From Rhodospirillum sp. UBA1311 (GTDB lineage: Bacteria; Pseudomonadota; Alphaproteobacteria; Rhodospirillales; Rhodospirillaceae): a stretch of 19,873 bases of DNA. The notes under the pieces were generated by a model, which was not told the origin of the DNA, made no database searches, and worked only from the letters and a program-made list of their open reading frames with translations. Below, piece after piece: positions 7,624 through 16,096 of this stretch; the first letter of the stretch is position 1, and each line of letters begins with the position of its first letter. Where the stretch lies: positions 12,531-32,403 of the forward strand of contig DBTR01000079.1 of assembly GCA_002307145.1 (NCBI GenBank), in the 5' to 3' direction. A program made the translations under genes and the position numbers.

Positions 7624-8841
7624 ATGGCCCGTATTGTCCAAAAATTCGGCGGGACGTCGGTTGCGAATATGGAACGCATTCGCAACGTCGCCCGATTGGT
7701 AAAGAAAGAAATCGACGCCGGCAACCAGGTTGCGGTGGTGCTCTCGGCGATGTCCGGGGTAACCAACCAACTGGTCGCCTACTGCCAGGAAGCCAACCCG
7801 CTCTACGACACCGCCGAATACGATTCGGTGGTCTCGACCGGCGAGCAGGTGACCGTAGGTTTGCTTGCGATCCTCCTCCAGGCGATGGGCCTGAAGGCGC
7901 GGTCGTTCGCCGGCTGGCAGGTGCCGATCCGCACCGACGACGCCCACGGGCGCGCGCGGATCCTGGACATCGGCACCGAGGAGATGATCGCGCGCATGGA
8001 CGCGGGCGAGATTCCGGTGGTCGCGGGCTTCCAGGGGATCGGCACCGACGGCCGTATCACTACCCTCGGTCGTGGCGGCTCGGATACCTCGGCGGTGGCG
8101 TTGGCGGCGGCGCTCCAGGCGGATCGCTGCGATATTTACACCGACGTCGATGGGGTTTATACCACCGATCCGCGAATTGTGCCGAAAGCGCGCAAGCTGC
8201 CGCGCATCACCTACGAGGAAATGCTGGAAATGGCGTCCTTGGGGGCGAAGGTGCTGCAGACCCGCTCGGTCGAGATGGCGATGAAGCATCGCGTCAACCT
8301 GCAGGTGCTGTCCAGCTTCGAAGAAATTCCCGGAACCCTGGTTTGCGACGAGGAAGACATCGTGGAAAAGGAAATTGTCAGCGGCATCGCCTATAGCCGG
8401 GACGAAGCCAAGGTCACCATCCAAGGGGTGAAGGACCACCCGGGGATCGCCGCCGCCTTGTTCGGCCCGCTCGCCGAGGCCAATATCAATGTCGACATGA
8501 TCGTGCAGAACGTGTCGGAGCAGGGCCACACCGACATGACCTTCACCGTGCCGCGCACCGATTTGCCGCGCGCGCTCAAGGTACTGGAGCAGGTTCGCAA
8601 CGTCGTCGACTATCGCGACCTCAACCATAGCGACACCGTGGTCAAGGTTTCGGTGATCGGCGTCGGCATGCGCACCCACGCGGGCGTCGCACAAAAAATG
8701 TTTTCCGCCCTTGCGGAACGCGGCATCAATATCCTCGTGATCAGCACGTCCGAGATCAAGGTCAGCGTCCTGATCGAGGAAGAGTACACTGAACTCGCGC
8801 TGCGCGCGCTGCACACCGCCTACGGGCTCGACGCGCGCTGA
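7624..8841 (+). CDS. lysC: Aspartate kinase (aspartokinase, single-function, with ACT domains)
   Basis: Phosphorylates aspartate, the first step towards lysine, threonine, methionine and diaminopimelate for peptidoglycan. The 405-residue length fits the monofunctional class. The kinase domain (about 1-245) has KFGGTSV at 7-13, then STGEQ, GRGGSDTSAVALA and DVDGVYTTDPR. The C-terminus has two ACT domains (about 265-405), with VKDHPGIAAALFGPLAEANINVD marking the first; these normally bind the feedback inhibitors lysine and/or threonine. The ATG at 7624 gives the canonical MARIVQKFGG start, and an upstream GTG at 7597 is not needed. The Shine-Dalgarno is weak. No recognisable lysine riboswitch lies in the 144-bp upstream gap. 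Confidence 0.97.
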   Translation: MARIVQKFGGTSVANMERIRNVARLVKKEIDAGNQVAVVLSAMSGVTNQLVAYCQEANPLYDTAEYDSVVSTGEQVTVGLLAILLQAMGLKARSFAGWQVPIRTDDAHGRARILDIGTEEMIARMDAGEIPVVAGFQGIGTDGRITTLGRGGSDTSAVALAAALQADRCDIYTDVDGVYTTDPRIVPKARKLPRITYEEMLEMASLGAKVLQTRSVEMAMKHRVNLQVLSSFEEIPGTLVCDEEDIVEKEIVSGIAYSRDEAKVTIQGVKDHPGIAAALFGPLAEANINVDMIVQNVSEQGHTDMTFTVPRTDLPRALKVLEQVRNVVDYRDLNHSDTVVKVSVIGVGMRTHAGVAQKMFSALAERGINILVISTSEIKVSVLIEEEYTELALRALHTAYGLDAR

Positions 8842-8852
8842 TCTTTCGCCGC

Positions 8853-8890
8853 GGCGGCCGTCCTTGGGATGGTCGCCGGGCGTCGGTTTT
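8853..8890 (+). terminator. Possible terminator or attenuator hairpin after lysC
   Basis: An 11-bp stem with two G-U pairs (8853-8863 with 8867-8877, loop TTG) begins 11 bp after the lysC stop. A TTTT run occurs only at 8887-8890, so it lacks the directly adjoining T-tract of a standard intrinsic terminator. It may partly separate lysC from the downstream genes. The rest of the 115-bp gap to the oxidoreductase gene shows nothing clear. Confidence 0.3.
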
Positions 8891-8956
8891 CTAGGATCGC
8901 GGCGGAGGGCGAAAGCCGCTCCGCCTGGGGCATTCTTTGGGAGAGACCGAACCGCG

Positions 8957-10021
8957 ATGAGCAGGACTCGGCTGACGTATCAAGACCTCGACCGCTTGTG
9001 GCGGCGCGGGAGGGAATTCCTCGGTTGCGACTACGCCGTGCTCGGCGGCGCGATGTCGTGGGTGTCGGAACGCAACCTCGTGGCGGCGATTTCGAATGCG
9101 GGTGGCTTCGGCGTGCTGGCTTCGGGCTCGATGCCGCCGGACCTGCTCGACAAGGAAATCGCGGCGACCAAGGCGCTCACCGACCGGCCGTTCGGCGTCA
9201 ATTTGATCACCATGCACCCGCAGCTCGACGAACTGATCGACGTCTGCGGCGCGCACCGCGTCGGCCATGTCGTGCTCGCTGGCGGCCTGCCGACCTCGGC
9301 GGCGATCAAGCGGGTGAAGGCATTCGGCGCGAAGGCGATCTGCTTTGCCCCGGCTCTGGTTCTGGCGAAGAAGCTGGTGCGGGCGGGCGCCGACGCGCTC
9401 GTGATCGAAGGCGCGGAAGCCGGCGGTCACATCGGCCCGGTCTCGACCTCGGTTCTGGCGCAGGAAATCCTGCCCTCGATGGCGCCCCTGGTGCCGGTGT
9501 TCGTCGCGGGCGGCATCGGCCGTGGCGAGGCGATGCTGTCGTACCTCGAAATGGGCGCGGCGGGCGTGCAGCTCGGCACCCGCTTCGTTTGCGCCTTCGA
9601 GTGCATCGCGCATCCGAAGTTCAAGCAGGCGTTTCTCCGCGCCTCGGCGCGCGACGCGATCACCTCGATGCAGATCGACCCGCAGTTCCCGGTGATTCCG
9701 GTGCGCGCGATCGCCAATGCCGGAACCGAGCGTTTCATGGAAATGCAGCGCACGGTGATCGACCGGTTCCACCGTGGCGAGGTCGACCAGAAATCGGCCC
9801 AGCTTGAGATCGAACATTTCTGGGCGGGCGCGCTGCGTCGCGCGGTGATCGACGGCGACGTCGAGAACGGCTCGCTGATGGCGGGCCAGAGCGTCGGCAT
9901 GGTGACGTCCGAGCAGAGCGTGGAGGCGATCTTCGACGAGATCATCGGACAGGCGCTCGATGCCCTCGACCAGCGCAATCGGGCTTCGGCAACGCCTGAG
10001 GAAGCGAAGGGCGTAGCCTGA
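8957..10021 (+). CDS. NPD-family flavin oxidoreductase (nitronate monooxygenase-like)
   Basis: A 354-residue FMN-dependent TIM-barrel protein of the 2-nitropropane dioxygenase/FabK superfamily. Motifs in order are GGAMSWVSERNLVAAISNAG (30-49, family N-terminus), EGAEAGGHIG (151-160, with His158 at the family's catalytic histidine position), VAGGIG (183-188, phosphate binding) and QLGTRF (205-210). Such proteins are usually annotated as nitronate monooxygenases, but many may have other substrates, including enoyl-ACP-type ones. The sequence cannot decide this. The ATG at 8957 has GGGAGAG about 13 bases upstream. Its TGA shares one base with the ptsP ATG, so the two genes are probably translationally coupled. 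Confidence 0.88.
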   Translation: MSRTRLTYQDLDRLWRRGREFLGCDYAVLGGAMSWVSERNLVAAISNAGGFGVLASGSMPPDLLDKEIAATKALTDRPFGVNLITMHPQLDELIDVCGAHRVGHVVLAGGLPTSAAIKRVKAFGAKAICFAPALVLAKKLVRAGADALVIEGAEAGGHIGPVSTSVLAQEILPSMAPLVPVFVAGGIGRGEAMLSYLEMGAAGVQLGTRFVCAFECIAHPKFKQAFLRASARDAITSMQIDPQFPVIPVRAIANAGTERFMEMQRTVIDRFHRGEVDQKSAQLEIEHFWAGALRRAVIDGDVENGSLMAGQSVGMVTSEQSVEAIFDEIIGQALDALDQRNRASATPEEAKGVA

Positions 10022-12282
10022 TGCCAGGAGATGCCGCCGTCGTCTCGCGCCGCCTCCTCGGGCGAATTCGCGAGGTGATGGCGAAGCCCGGTCTTCCCGA
10101 AGACCGGCTCAACGTCATCGTGCGGTGCATTGCCGAGGAACTTCAGGCGGCGGTGTGTTCGTGCTACGTGATGCGCGCGGGCGAAGTGCTGGAACTCTTC
10201 GCGACGGAAGGTCTGCGCAAGTCCGCCGTCCACCAGACCCGGCTGCGCGTCGGCGAAGGCCTCGTCGGCTTCATCGCCGCACATCCGCGCGCGCTCGCGC
10301 TCTCCGACGCCTGGAGCCACCCGAACTTCGCCTACCGCCCGGAAACCGGGGAAGAGCCGTATCGCTCGTTCCTCGGCGTGCCGATCGTGCGCACCGCGCG
10401 GGTCGCGGGCGTGCTGGTGGTGCAGACCACCGAGACGCGCGGCTTCGCGCCCGAGGAGATCGAGGCGCTCGAAACCGTGGCGATGGTGCTGGCGGAGCTT
10501 TTGACCGCAGGCAACCTGATCGACCGGCGCGAGCAGATCCCGGTGGACGGCACCGCCCTGGTGCCGCTTCGGATCAACGGCCTCAAGCTCTCGCCCGGCC
10601 TGGGCGTCGGCACTGCGTTCCTGCATCGCAAGGTGCCGTTCGTCAAGCAGCTGGTCTCCGAGGACCCGGAGAAGGAAGCGCAGCGCTTCGACGAGGCGCT
10701 GGAGCGGATGCACACCGCGCTCGACGAAATGCTCGCCGCCGAGGAAATCGGCAAGAGCGAGTACCGCGACATTCTCGAAGCCTACCGGATGTTCGCCGCC
10801 GATCGCGGCTGGATCGAGCGGATCAGGGCGCACATCAGCGGCGGCCTTTCTGCGGAAGCGGCAGTGCAGCGCGCCCAGGAGGAAAACCGCGCGCGGATGC
10901 AGGCGGTGGTCGACCCCTACATCCGCGAACGCCTGCACGATCTCGAAGACCTCACCGACCGGCTGATGCTGCACCTGATGGGCAAGGACCCGATGGAGCG
11001 CAAGACCCTGCCGCCGCATGCGATCCTGATCGCGCGCACCTTCGGCCCGGCCGACCTGCTCGACTACGATCTCAGCCGGGTGCGCGGCGTGGTGCTGGAG
11101 GAAGGGTCGCCCTCGATGCACGTCGCGATCATCGCGCGTGCGCTCAACATTCCAATGGTGGCGCGGGTGCCCGAGGTGGTCGGCACGATCGGCGCGGGCG
11201 ACCCGGTGATCGTCGATGGCGATAACGGCTCGGTGTTCATCCGCCCGAGCGAGGACGTGGCCGACACCTTCGTCGCGACGGTGCGGATGCGCCTCGAAAA
11301 GCAGAAGGTCTACGCGACCCTGCGCGACCTGCCCGCGCGCACCCGCGACGGCGCGCTGGTTTCGCTCCTGATGAACGCCGGCCTGCTTGCCGACCTGCCG
11401 ATGCTCGACGAGGTCAATGCCGACGGCATCGGTCTCTACCGCACCGAGTTGCCGTTCATGGTGCGCGCCGACAGTCCCGACGTCGACACCCAGACCACCC
11501 TCTACCGCTCGGTGATCGACCAGGCGGCGGGCCGTCCGGTGTGCTTCCGCACGCTCGACGTCGGCGGCGACAAGATGCTGCCCTACTGGCAGAACATCGG
11601 CGAGGAAAATCCGGCGATGGGGTGGCGCTCGATCCGCATCACCCTCGACCATCCGGCGATCATGCGGCACCAGCTGCGCGCCCTGATCCGCGCGTCGGAA
11701 GGACGGCCGCTCTCGGTGATGTTCCCGATGATCGCCGAAGTCGCCGAGTTCGACGCCGCGCGCCGCATCCTCGATCTCGAACTCGCCCGCGCGCGCCGCC
11801 GCGGCGAACCCCTGCCGCGCGAACTTGTCGTCGGGTGCATGCTCGAAGTGCCGTCGCTCGCCTTCCAACTGCCGCAGCTCCTCCGCTGCGCCGACTTCAT
11901 CTCGGTGGGCTCCAATGACCTGGCCCAGTTCCTCTTCGCCCGCGACCGCTCCAACCAGCGCATCGCGGAGCGTTACGACCTGCTGTCGCCGCCGTTCCTG
12001 GGCTTCCTCGAAGGTTTGGTCGAGGCCTGCGACGCCGTCGGCAAGCCGGTTTCGGTGTGCGGCGAGATGGCCGCGAGCCCGGTGGATGCGATGGCCCTGG
12101 TCGGCCTCGGCTTCCGCCGCCTTTCGGTCAACGGCCCGGCGATCGGGCCGATCAAGGCGATGATCCTCAGCATGAGCGCCGAGGACACCGGCCGAGTGGT
12201 GCGGAAGGCCATGCGCACCTCGGCCCACAGCCTTCGCAACAGTCTTGCGGGCTATGCCCTGGATCATGGCATTCAAATCTAA
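10021..12282 (+). CDS. ptsP: PTS-Ntr enzyme I (GAF domain plus PEP-protein phosphotransferase)
   Basis: First enzyme of the nitrogen phosphotransferase relay: it takes phosphate from PEP and passes it to NPr and then EIIA-Ntr, which control transport, nitrogen responses and other processes. The 753 residues comprise an N-terminal GAF domain (about 19-155), an enzyme I N-terminal domain (about 180-300) and the swivelling phospho-histidine domain with SMHVAIIARALNIP (His367). The PEP-binding barrel follows, with GLYRTELPFM, RTLDVGGDK, NPAMGWRSIR, SVGSNDLAQF and the catalytic-cysteine motif VCGEMA. All key residues appear intact. In some proteobacteria the GAF domain senses glutamine or 2-oxoglutarate, but that is not shown here. 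It starts on the last base of the oxidoreductase stop codon. Confidence 0.97.
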   Translation: MPGDAAVVSRRLLGRIREVMAKPGLPEDRLNVIVRCIAEELQAAVCSCYVMRAGEVLELFATEGLRKSAVHQTRLRVGEGLVGFIAAHPRALALSDAWSHPNFAYRPETGEEPYRSFLGVPIVRTARVAGVLVVQTTETRGFAPEEIEALETVAMVLAELLTAGNLIDRREQIPVDGTALVPLRINGLKLSPGLGVGTAFLHRKVPFVKQLVSEDPEKEAQRFDEALERMHTALDEMLAAEEIGKSEYRDILEAYRMFAADRGWIERIRAHISGGLSAEAAVQRAQEENRARMQAVVDPYIRERLHDLEDLTDRLMLHLMGKDPMERKTLPPHAILIARTFGPADLLDYDLSRVRGVVLEEGSPSMHVAIIARALNIPMVARVPEVVGTIGAGDPVIVDGDNGSVFIRPSEDVADTFVATVRMRLEKQKVYATLRDLPARTRDGALVSLLMNAGLLADLPMLDEVNADGIGLYRTELPFMVRADSPDVDTQTTLYRSVIDQAAGRPVCFRTLDVGGDKMLPYWQNIGEENPAMGWRSIRITLDHPAIMRHQLRALIRASEGRPLSVMFPMIAEVAEFDAARRILDLELARARRRGEPLPRELVVGCMLEVPSLAFQLPQLLRCADFISVGSNDLAQFLFARDRSNQRIAERYDLLSPPFLGFLEGLVEACDAVGKPVSVCGEMAASPVDAMALVGLGFRRLSVNGPAIGPIKAMILSMSAEDTGRVVRKAMRTSAHSLRNSLAGYALDHGIQI

Positions 12283-12442
12283 GAAATGAAGTATTCCAGT
12301 GACTTGGAAGCGGTTCTTAGCCATCTGCGGCGGGATATCCGCCATTGCATGAGGGATCGCTTCCGGACATACTAAGCGCCGCTCGATTCCGGCACGGTGA
12401 GAGGCGTGGAAGCGGGCAGGGGACAGCGAAGGAATCGAACTC

Positions 12443-13624
12443 GTGGAACAGCAGAACACCCCCGTGACGCCGCCGGTTGGCGACGCCGGGCATATCGACC
12501 CGCCAGTCAAGGCCAGCGTCGGCGACGTGCTGCGCGCGACCCGGCTGCGTCTTGGCGTCGATCTCGGCGCAGTCGCCACGACCTTGCACATCCGGGTTTC
12601 CTTCCTCGAAGCGATCGAAGCCGGGAACTACGACGCCTTGCCGGGCGGCACCTACGCCGTCGGCTTCATCCGCTCCTATGGCGAACAGCTCGGTCTCGAC
12701 GGCGTCGAGCTTGTGCGCCGCTTCAAGCAGGAAACCGGGACCGACGTCGTGGCCAAGCCCGAGCCGCCGAATTTCCCCGCGCCGGTGAAAACCGGCGGTC
12801 TGCCGATCGGCGCGATCGCCACCGGCATCGCGGTTGCGGCCGGTCTCGCATTCGCCGGGTGGTATCTGGTCGCGGGCGGCGACTCCGCGACCACCCTGCT
12901 GCCGCGGATCCCGGCGGCGCTCAACGAAAAGATCACCGCGCCGCCCGCGCCGCGCACCGAGGCTCCGGCCGCGCCGAGCGCCCAAACCGAAACTCCGCCG
13001 CCGCCATCGACTCCGGTTGCCGAAGCGCCCGCGCCCGAACCGCCGACCGCAATGGCGCCGCCGCCCGCCAAGCTCGAGCCGCCGATCGCGATGACGCCGG
13101 CCAAGCCCGCCCCCGCGCCCGTCGCTCCGGCGAAGACCGAAGCGCCGAAGCCGGTGCCGCCGAAACCCGAGCCACCGAAGGTGGAAGCGCCGCAAGCTTC
13201 GGCTCCGGCGGCTCCGCCCGCCGCGCCCGCCGCGCCCGCGCCGACGAAGCCGGTCGCGCCGCCGCCCGCGCCGCCGCGCCCGGTGGTGGACGAAACCACC
13301 GATGCGCCGCCTGCCACCCCCGAGACCCTCAACCGCCAGGCCCGGGTCTACGGCGAGGAAAACACGGGAGCGCGTATCGAACTGGTCGCGAGCGCCGATG
13401 CCTGGGTTCAGGTCACCGAGAACGGTTCCCTGGTGCTGACCCGGCTGATGCACGCGGGCGACCGCTTCCTCGTGCCGAACCGCAGCGGCCTCACCCTGAT
13501 GACCGGCAACGCCGGGGGCCTGAACGTCCTCGTCGACGGCCAGAAGGCTCCACCGCTCGGCGCCCAGGGCCAGGTGGTGCGCGACGTCGCGCTGACGGCC
13601 GAGCGGTTGCGCGGCGGCCGGTGA
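12443..13624 (+). CDS. RodZ-like helix-turn-helix membrane protein (DUF4115)
   Basis: A 393-residue single-pass membrane protein with RodZ architecture. A cytoplasmic HTH domain of the HTH_25 type (about 24-95, with VGDVLRATRLRLGVDL, FLEAIEAGNYDALP and TYAVGFIRSYG) precedes one transmembrane helix (119-144). A very Pro/Ala-rich periplasmic linker (about 165-295) leads to a C-terminal DUF4115 domain (about 308-385, RIELVASADAWVQV). RodZ links MreB filaments to the cell-wall elongation machinery; the HTH is the MreB-binding part in E. coli. The start is GTG with GAAGGA 9 bases upstream. The 160-bp gap before it holds no clear promoter. The low-complexity linker is GC-rich repetitive DNA, so its length is likely to vary between strains. 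Confidence 0.88.
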   Translation: MEQQNTPVTPPVGDAGHIDPPVKASVGDVLRATRLRLGVDLGAVATTLHIRVSFLEAIEAGNYDALPGGTYAVGFIRSYGEQLGLDGVELVRRFKQETGTDVVAKPEPPNFPAPVKTGGLPIGAIATGIAVAAGLAFAGWYLVAGGDSATTLLPRIPAALNEKITAPPAPRTEAPAAPSAQTETPPPPSTPVAEAPAPEPPTAMAPPPAKLEPPIAMTPAKPAPAPVAPAKTEAPKPVPPKPEPPKVEAPQASAPAAPPAAPAAPAPTKPVAPPPAPPRPVVDETTDAPPATPETLNRQARVYGEENTGARIELVASADAWVQVTENGSLVLTRLMHAGDRFLVPNRSGLTLMTGNAGGLNVLVDGQKAPPLGAQGQVVRDVALTAERLRGGR

Positions 13625-13670
13625 GCCACCACCTGATGGCGATCTCCAATCGCGCCGAGTGAGGCCCCCC

Positions 13671-14774
13671 TTGAGCAACCCCGAATATCGCCGCATCCCG
13701 CGCCGCAAGAGCCGCCAGATTCGCGTCGGCTCGGTCCTCGTCGGCGGCGACGCGCCGATCTCGGTGCAGTCGATGACCAACACCTTGACCTCCGACGTCG
13801 AGGGTACTCTGGCGCAGATTCGCCGGATGGAGGACGCCGGGGTGGATATCGTCCGGGTCTCCTGCCCGGATGCGGACGCGACCGCCGCGCTGGCGAGGAT
13901 CGTCAAGGGCACCACCGTGCCGGTGGTCGCCGACATCCACTTCCACTACAAGCGCGCGATCGAGGCCGCCGAGGCCGGCGCCGCCTGCCTGCGGATCAAT
14001 CCCGGCAATATCGGCTCGCCCGACCGGGTGCGCGCGGTGGTGCAGGCGGCGAAGGACCACGGTTGCTCGATGCGCATCGGCGTCAACGCCGGGTCGCTCG
14101 ACAAGGACCTGCTGGAAAAGTACGGCGAGCCGAACCCCGAGGCGATGGTCGAGAGCGCGCTGATGCACGCCCGCATCCTTGAGGACAACGACTTTTTCGA
14201 CTTCAAGATCTCGGTGAAGGCTTCCGACGTCTTCCTCGCGATGGCGGCCTACGAAAAGTTGGCCGAAGTCTGCGACTATCCGCTGCATCTCGGCGTGACC
14301 GAGGCGGGCGGCTTGCGCGCGGGCACGGTGAAGTCGGCGCTCGGCATCGGCTACCTGCTGCGCAAGGGGATCGGCGACACCCTTCGGGTCTCGCTCTCGG
14401 CTGACGTGGTGGAAGAGGTCCGGGTCGGCTTCGATATCCTGAAGTCGCTCGATCTTCGTCATCGCGGCGTGCGGATCGTCGCCTGCCCGTCGTGCGCGCG
14501 GCAGGGCTTCGACGTCACCGCGGTGGTCGCCGAGCTGGAAAAGCGCCTCGAACACATCGTCCAGCCGATCACCCTTTCGGTGCTCGGTTGCGTCGTCAAC
14601 GGTCCCGGCGAGGCGCGCTCCAGCGACATCGGCCTGACCGGCGGCGGCAAGAATACCCACAAGGTCTTCCTCGCCGGGGTGCCCGATCATACCGTCGGTA
14701 CCGAGGCGATCGTTGACCATCTCGTCAATCTGGTGGAAAAACGCCTTGCGGCTTCAGCCGCCAAGGCGGACTGA
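13671..14774 (+). CDS. ispG: 4-hydroxy-3-methylbut-2-enyl diphosphate synthase (flavodoxin)
   Basis: Second-to-last enzyme of the MEP isoprenoid pathway, converting MEcPP to HMBPP with a [4Fe-4S] cluster. Counting from the TTG at 13671 (367 residues), the cluster ligands are Cys272 and Cys275 (CPSC) and Cys307, and the fourth ligand Glu314 is in NGPGE. Other family segments are RRKSRQIRVG, PISVQSMTNT, DIHFHYKRA, LRINPGNIG and GVTEAGG. The TTG was preferred because a GAGTGAGG-like Shine-Dalgarno lies 6 bases upstream and the protein then begins MSNPEYRRI, a normal length before RRKSRQ. A GTG four codons earlier (13659) is the alternative. It lies 46 bp after the RodZ-like gene and 38 bp before hisS. 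Confidence 0.95.
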   Translation: MSNPEYRRIPRRKSRQIRVGSVLVGGDAPISVQSMTNTLTSDVEGTLAQIRRMEDAGVDIVRVSCPDADATAALARIVKGTTVPVVADIHFHYKRAIEAAEAGAACLRINPGNIGSPDRVRAVVQAAKDHGCSMRIGVNAGSLDKDLLEKYGEPNPEAMVESALMHARILEDNDFFDFKISVKASDVFLAMAAYEKLAEVCDYPLHLGVTEAGGLRAGTVKSALGIGYLLRKGIGDTLRVSLSADVVEEVRVGFDILKSLDLRHRGVRIVACPSCARQGFDVTAVVAELEKRLEHIVQPITLSVLGCVVNGPGEARSSDIGLTGGGKNTHKVFLAGVPDHTVGTEAIVDHLVNLVEKRLAASAAKAD

Positions 14775-14812
14775 CCTCCGCCGGACCTCACGTTCGAAGA
14801 AAGGATTCCGGG

Positions 14813-16096
14813 GTGTCCACCCTCCAGCCGGTGCGCGGGACGCACGATCTTCTGCCCGACGAAATGCGGGCCTTCCGTCACGTTGTCGAAACCGGCCGCA
14901 CCACCGCGTCGCGCTATGGCTTCGACGAGATGGCGACGCCCATATTCGAATTCTCCGGCGTGTTCGCGCGCACCCTGGGCGACACCTCCGATATCGTCAC
15001 CAAGGAGATGTATACCTTCGCCGACCGCAAGGGCGAGAGCATCACCCTTCGCCCCGAGGGCACGGCGGGCGTGGCGCGCGCATTCATCTCCAATGGCCTC
15101 GGCAACGACCTGCCGTTCAAGGTGTTCTACAGCGGCCCGATGTTCCGCTACGAACGCCCGCAGAAGGGCCGCCAGCGCCAGTTCCACCAGATCGGCGTCG
15201 AACTGATCGGCGTGCCCGACCCGCAGGCGGACGTCGAGGTGATCGCGCTCGGCCGCCACATCCTCGACAGCCTCGGCCTCAAGGGGAACGTTACCCTCGA
15301 AATCAACACCCTCGGCGACACCGAAAGCCGCGAGGCCTATCGCGGCGCGCTGGTGAACTACCTCTCGGGCCACCTCGGCCTGCTTTCCACCGACAGCCGC
15401 GAGCGCCTCGACCGCAATCCGCTCCGCATTCTCGATTCCAAGGACGAGGGCGACCGCGCGGTGATCGCCAACGCGCCGCTCTTGGGCGAATACCTCAATC
15501 CGGCTTCGCGCGCGTTCTACGACGACTTGAAGAACGGCTTGATGGATCTCGGCCTCGACTTCGTCGAAAACCCGCGCCTGGTGCGCGGTCTCGACTACTA
15601 CGGCCACACCGCTTTCGAGTTCACCACCGACGCGCTCGGCGCGCAGGGTACGGTGATGGCGGGCGGGCGCTACGACGGCCTGATCAAAACCATGGGCGGC
15701 GGCGCAACCCCCGGCGTGGGCTGGGCGGCGGGCGTTGAACGCCTCTCGATGCTGCTCGCCGCACCCCCGGCGACCACCCGCCCGGTGGCGATGATTCCGG
15801 CGGGCGCGGACCCGATGATCAAGCGCGAGGCGATGATCCTCACCGAACGCCTGCGCCGCGCGGGCTTCGCCGTCGATCTCGGCTTCTCCGGCAACATGGG
15901 CAAGCGGATGAAGCGCGCCAACAAGGTTTCCGCGCGCGTCGCGGTAATCTTCGGCGAAGACGAACGCCTCGCCCGCGCCGTCACCCTTCGCGATCTCGAT
16001 TCCGGCGAGCAGACTACCGTTGCTCTCGACCGCATGGAAGAGACCGTCCGCACGATGCTGGCGGGTGCTTCGGAGGTCGCCATCGGTGGCATTTGA
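14813..16096 (+). CDS. hisS: Histidyl-tRNA synthetase
   Basis: Charges tRNA-His. A 427-residue class II aminoacyl-tRNA synthetase of standard bacterial length. Visible signatures are the N-terminal LQPVRGTHDLLP, motif 2 (about 105-133, FYSGPMFRYERPQKGRQRQF), the histidine-binding LVRGLDYYGHTAFEF (256-270) and the glycine-rich AGGRYDGL. A C-terminal anticodon-binding domain (about 330-420) follows. The start is GTG, reading MSTLQPVRG, with AAGGA about 8 bases upstream. The last 11 bp overlap the prfA start in another frame, so the two are co-transcribed and probably translationally coupled. Confidence 0.97.
   Translation: MSTLQPVRGTHDLLPDEMRAFRHVVETGRTTASRYGFDEMATPIFEFSGVFARTLGDTSDIVTKEMYTFADRKGESITLRPEGTAGVARAFISNGLGNDLPFKVFYSGPMFRYERPQKGRQRQFHQIGVELIGVPDPQADVEVIALGRHILDSLGLKGNVTLEINTLGDTESREAYRGALVNYLSGHLGLLSTDSRERLDRNPLRILDSKDEGDRAVIANAPLLGEYLNPASRAFYDDLKNGLMDLGLDFVENPRLVRGLDYYGHTAFEFTTDALGAQGTVMAGGRYDGLIKTMGGGATPGVGWAAGVERLSMLLAAPPATTRPVAMIPAGADPMIKREAMILTERLRRAGFAVDLGFSGNMGKRMKRANKVSARVAVIFGEDERLARAVTLRDLDSGEQTTVALDRMEETVRTMLAGASEVAIGGI

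Noticed and set aside
7480..8814. N-terminal extension of the ubiG frame across the lysC gene.
   Set aside because: The extension is antisense to lysC and unlike any UbiG; the ATG at 7479 gives the normal family length.
9427..12591. Very long open frame on the minus strand opposite the oxidoreductase and ptsP genes.
   Set aside because: It is the antisense shadow of strongly identified genes in GC-rich DNA; its translation is His/Arg/Ala-rich low-quality sequence with no family motif.
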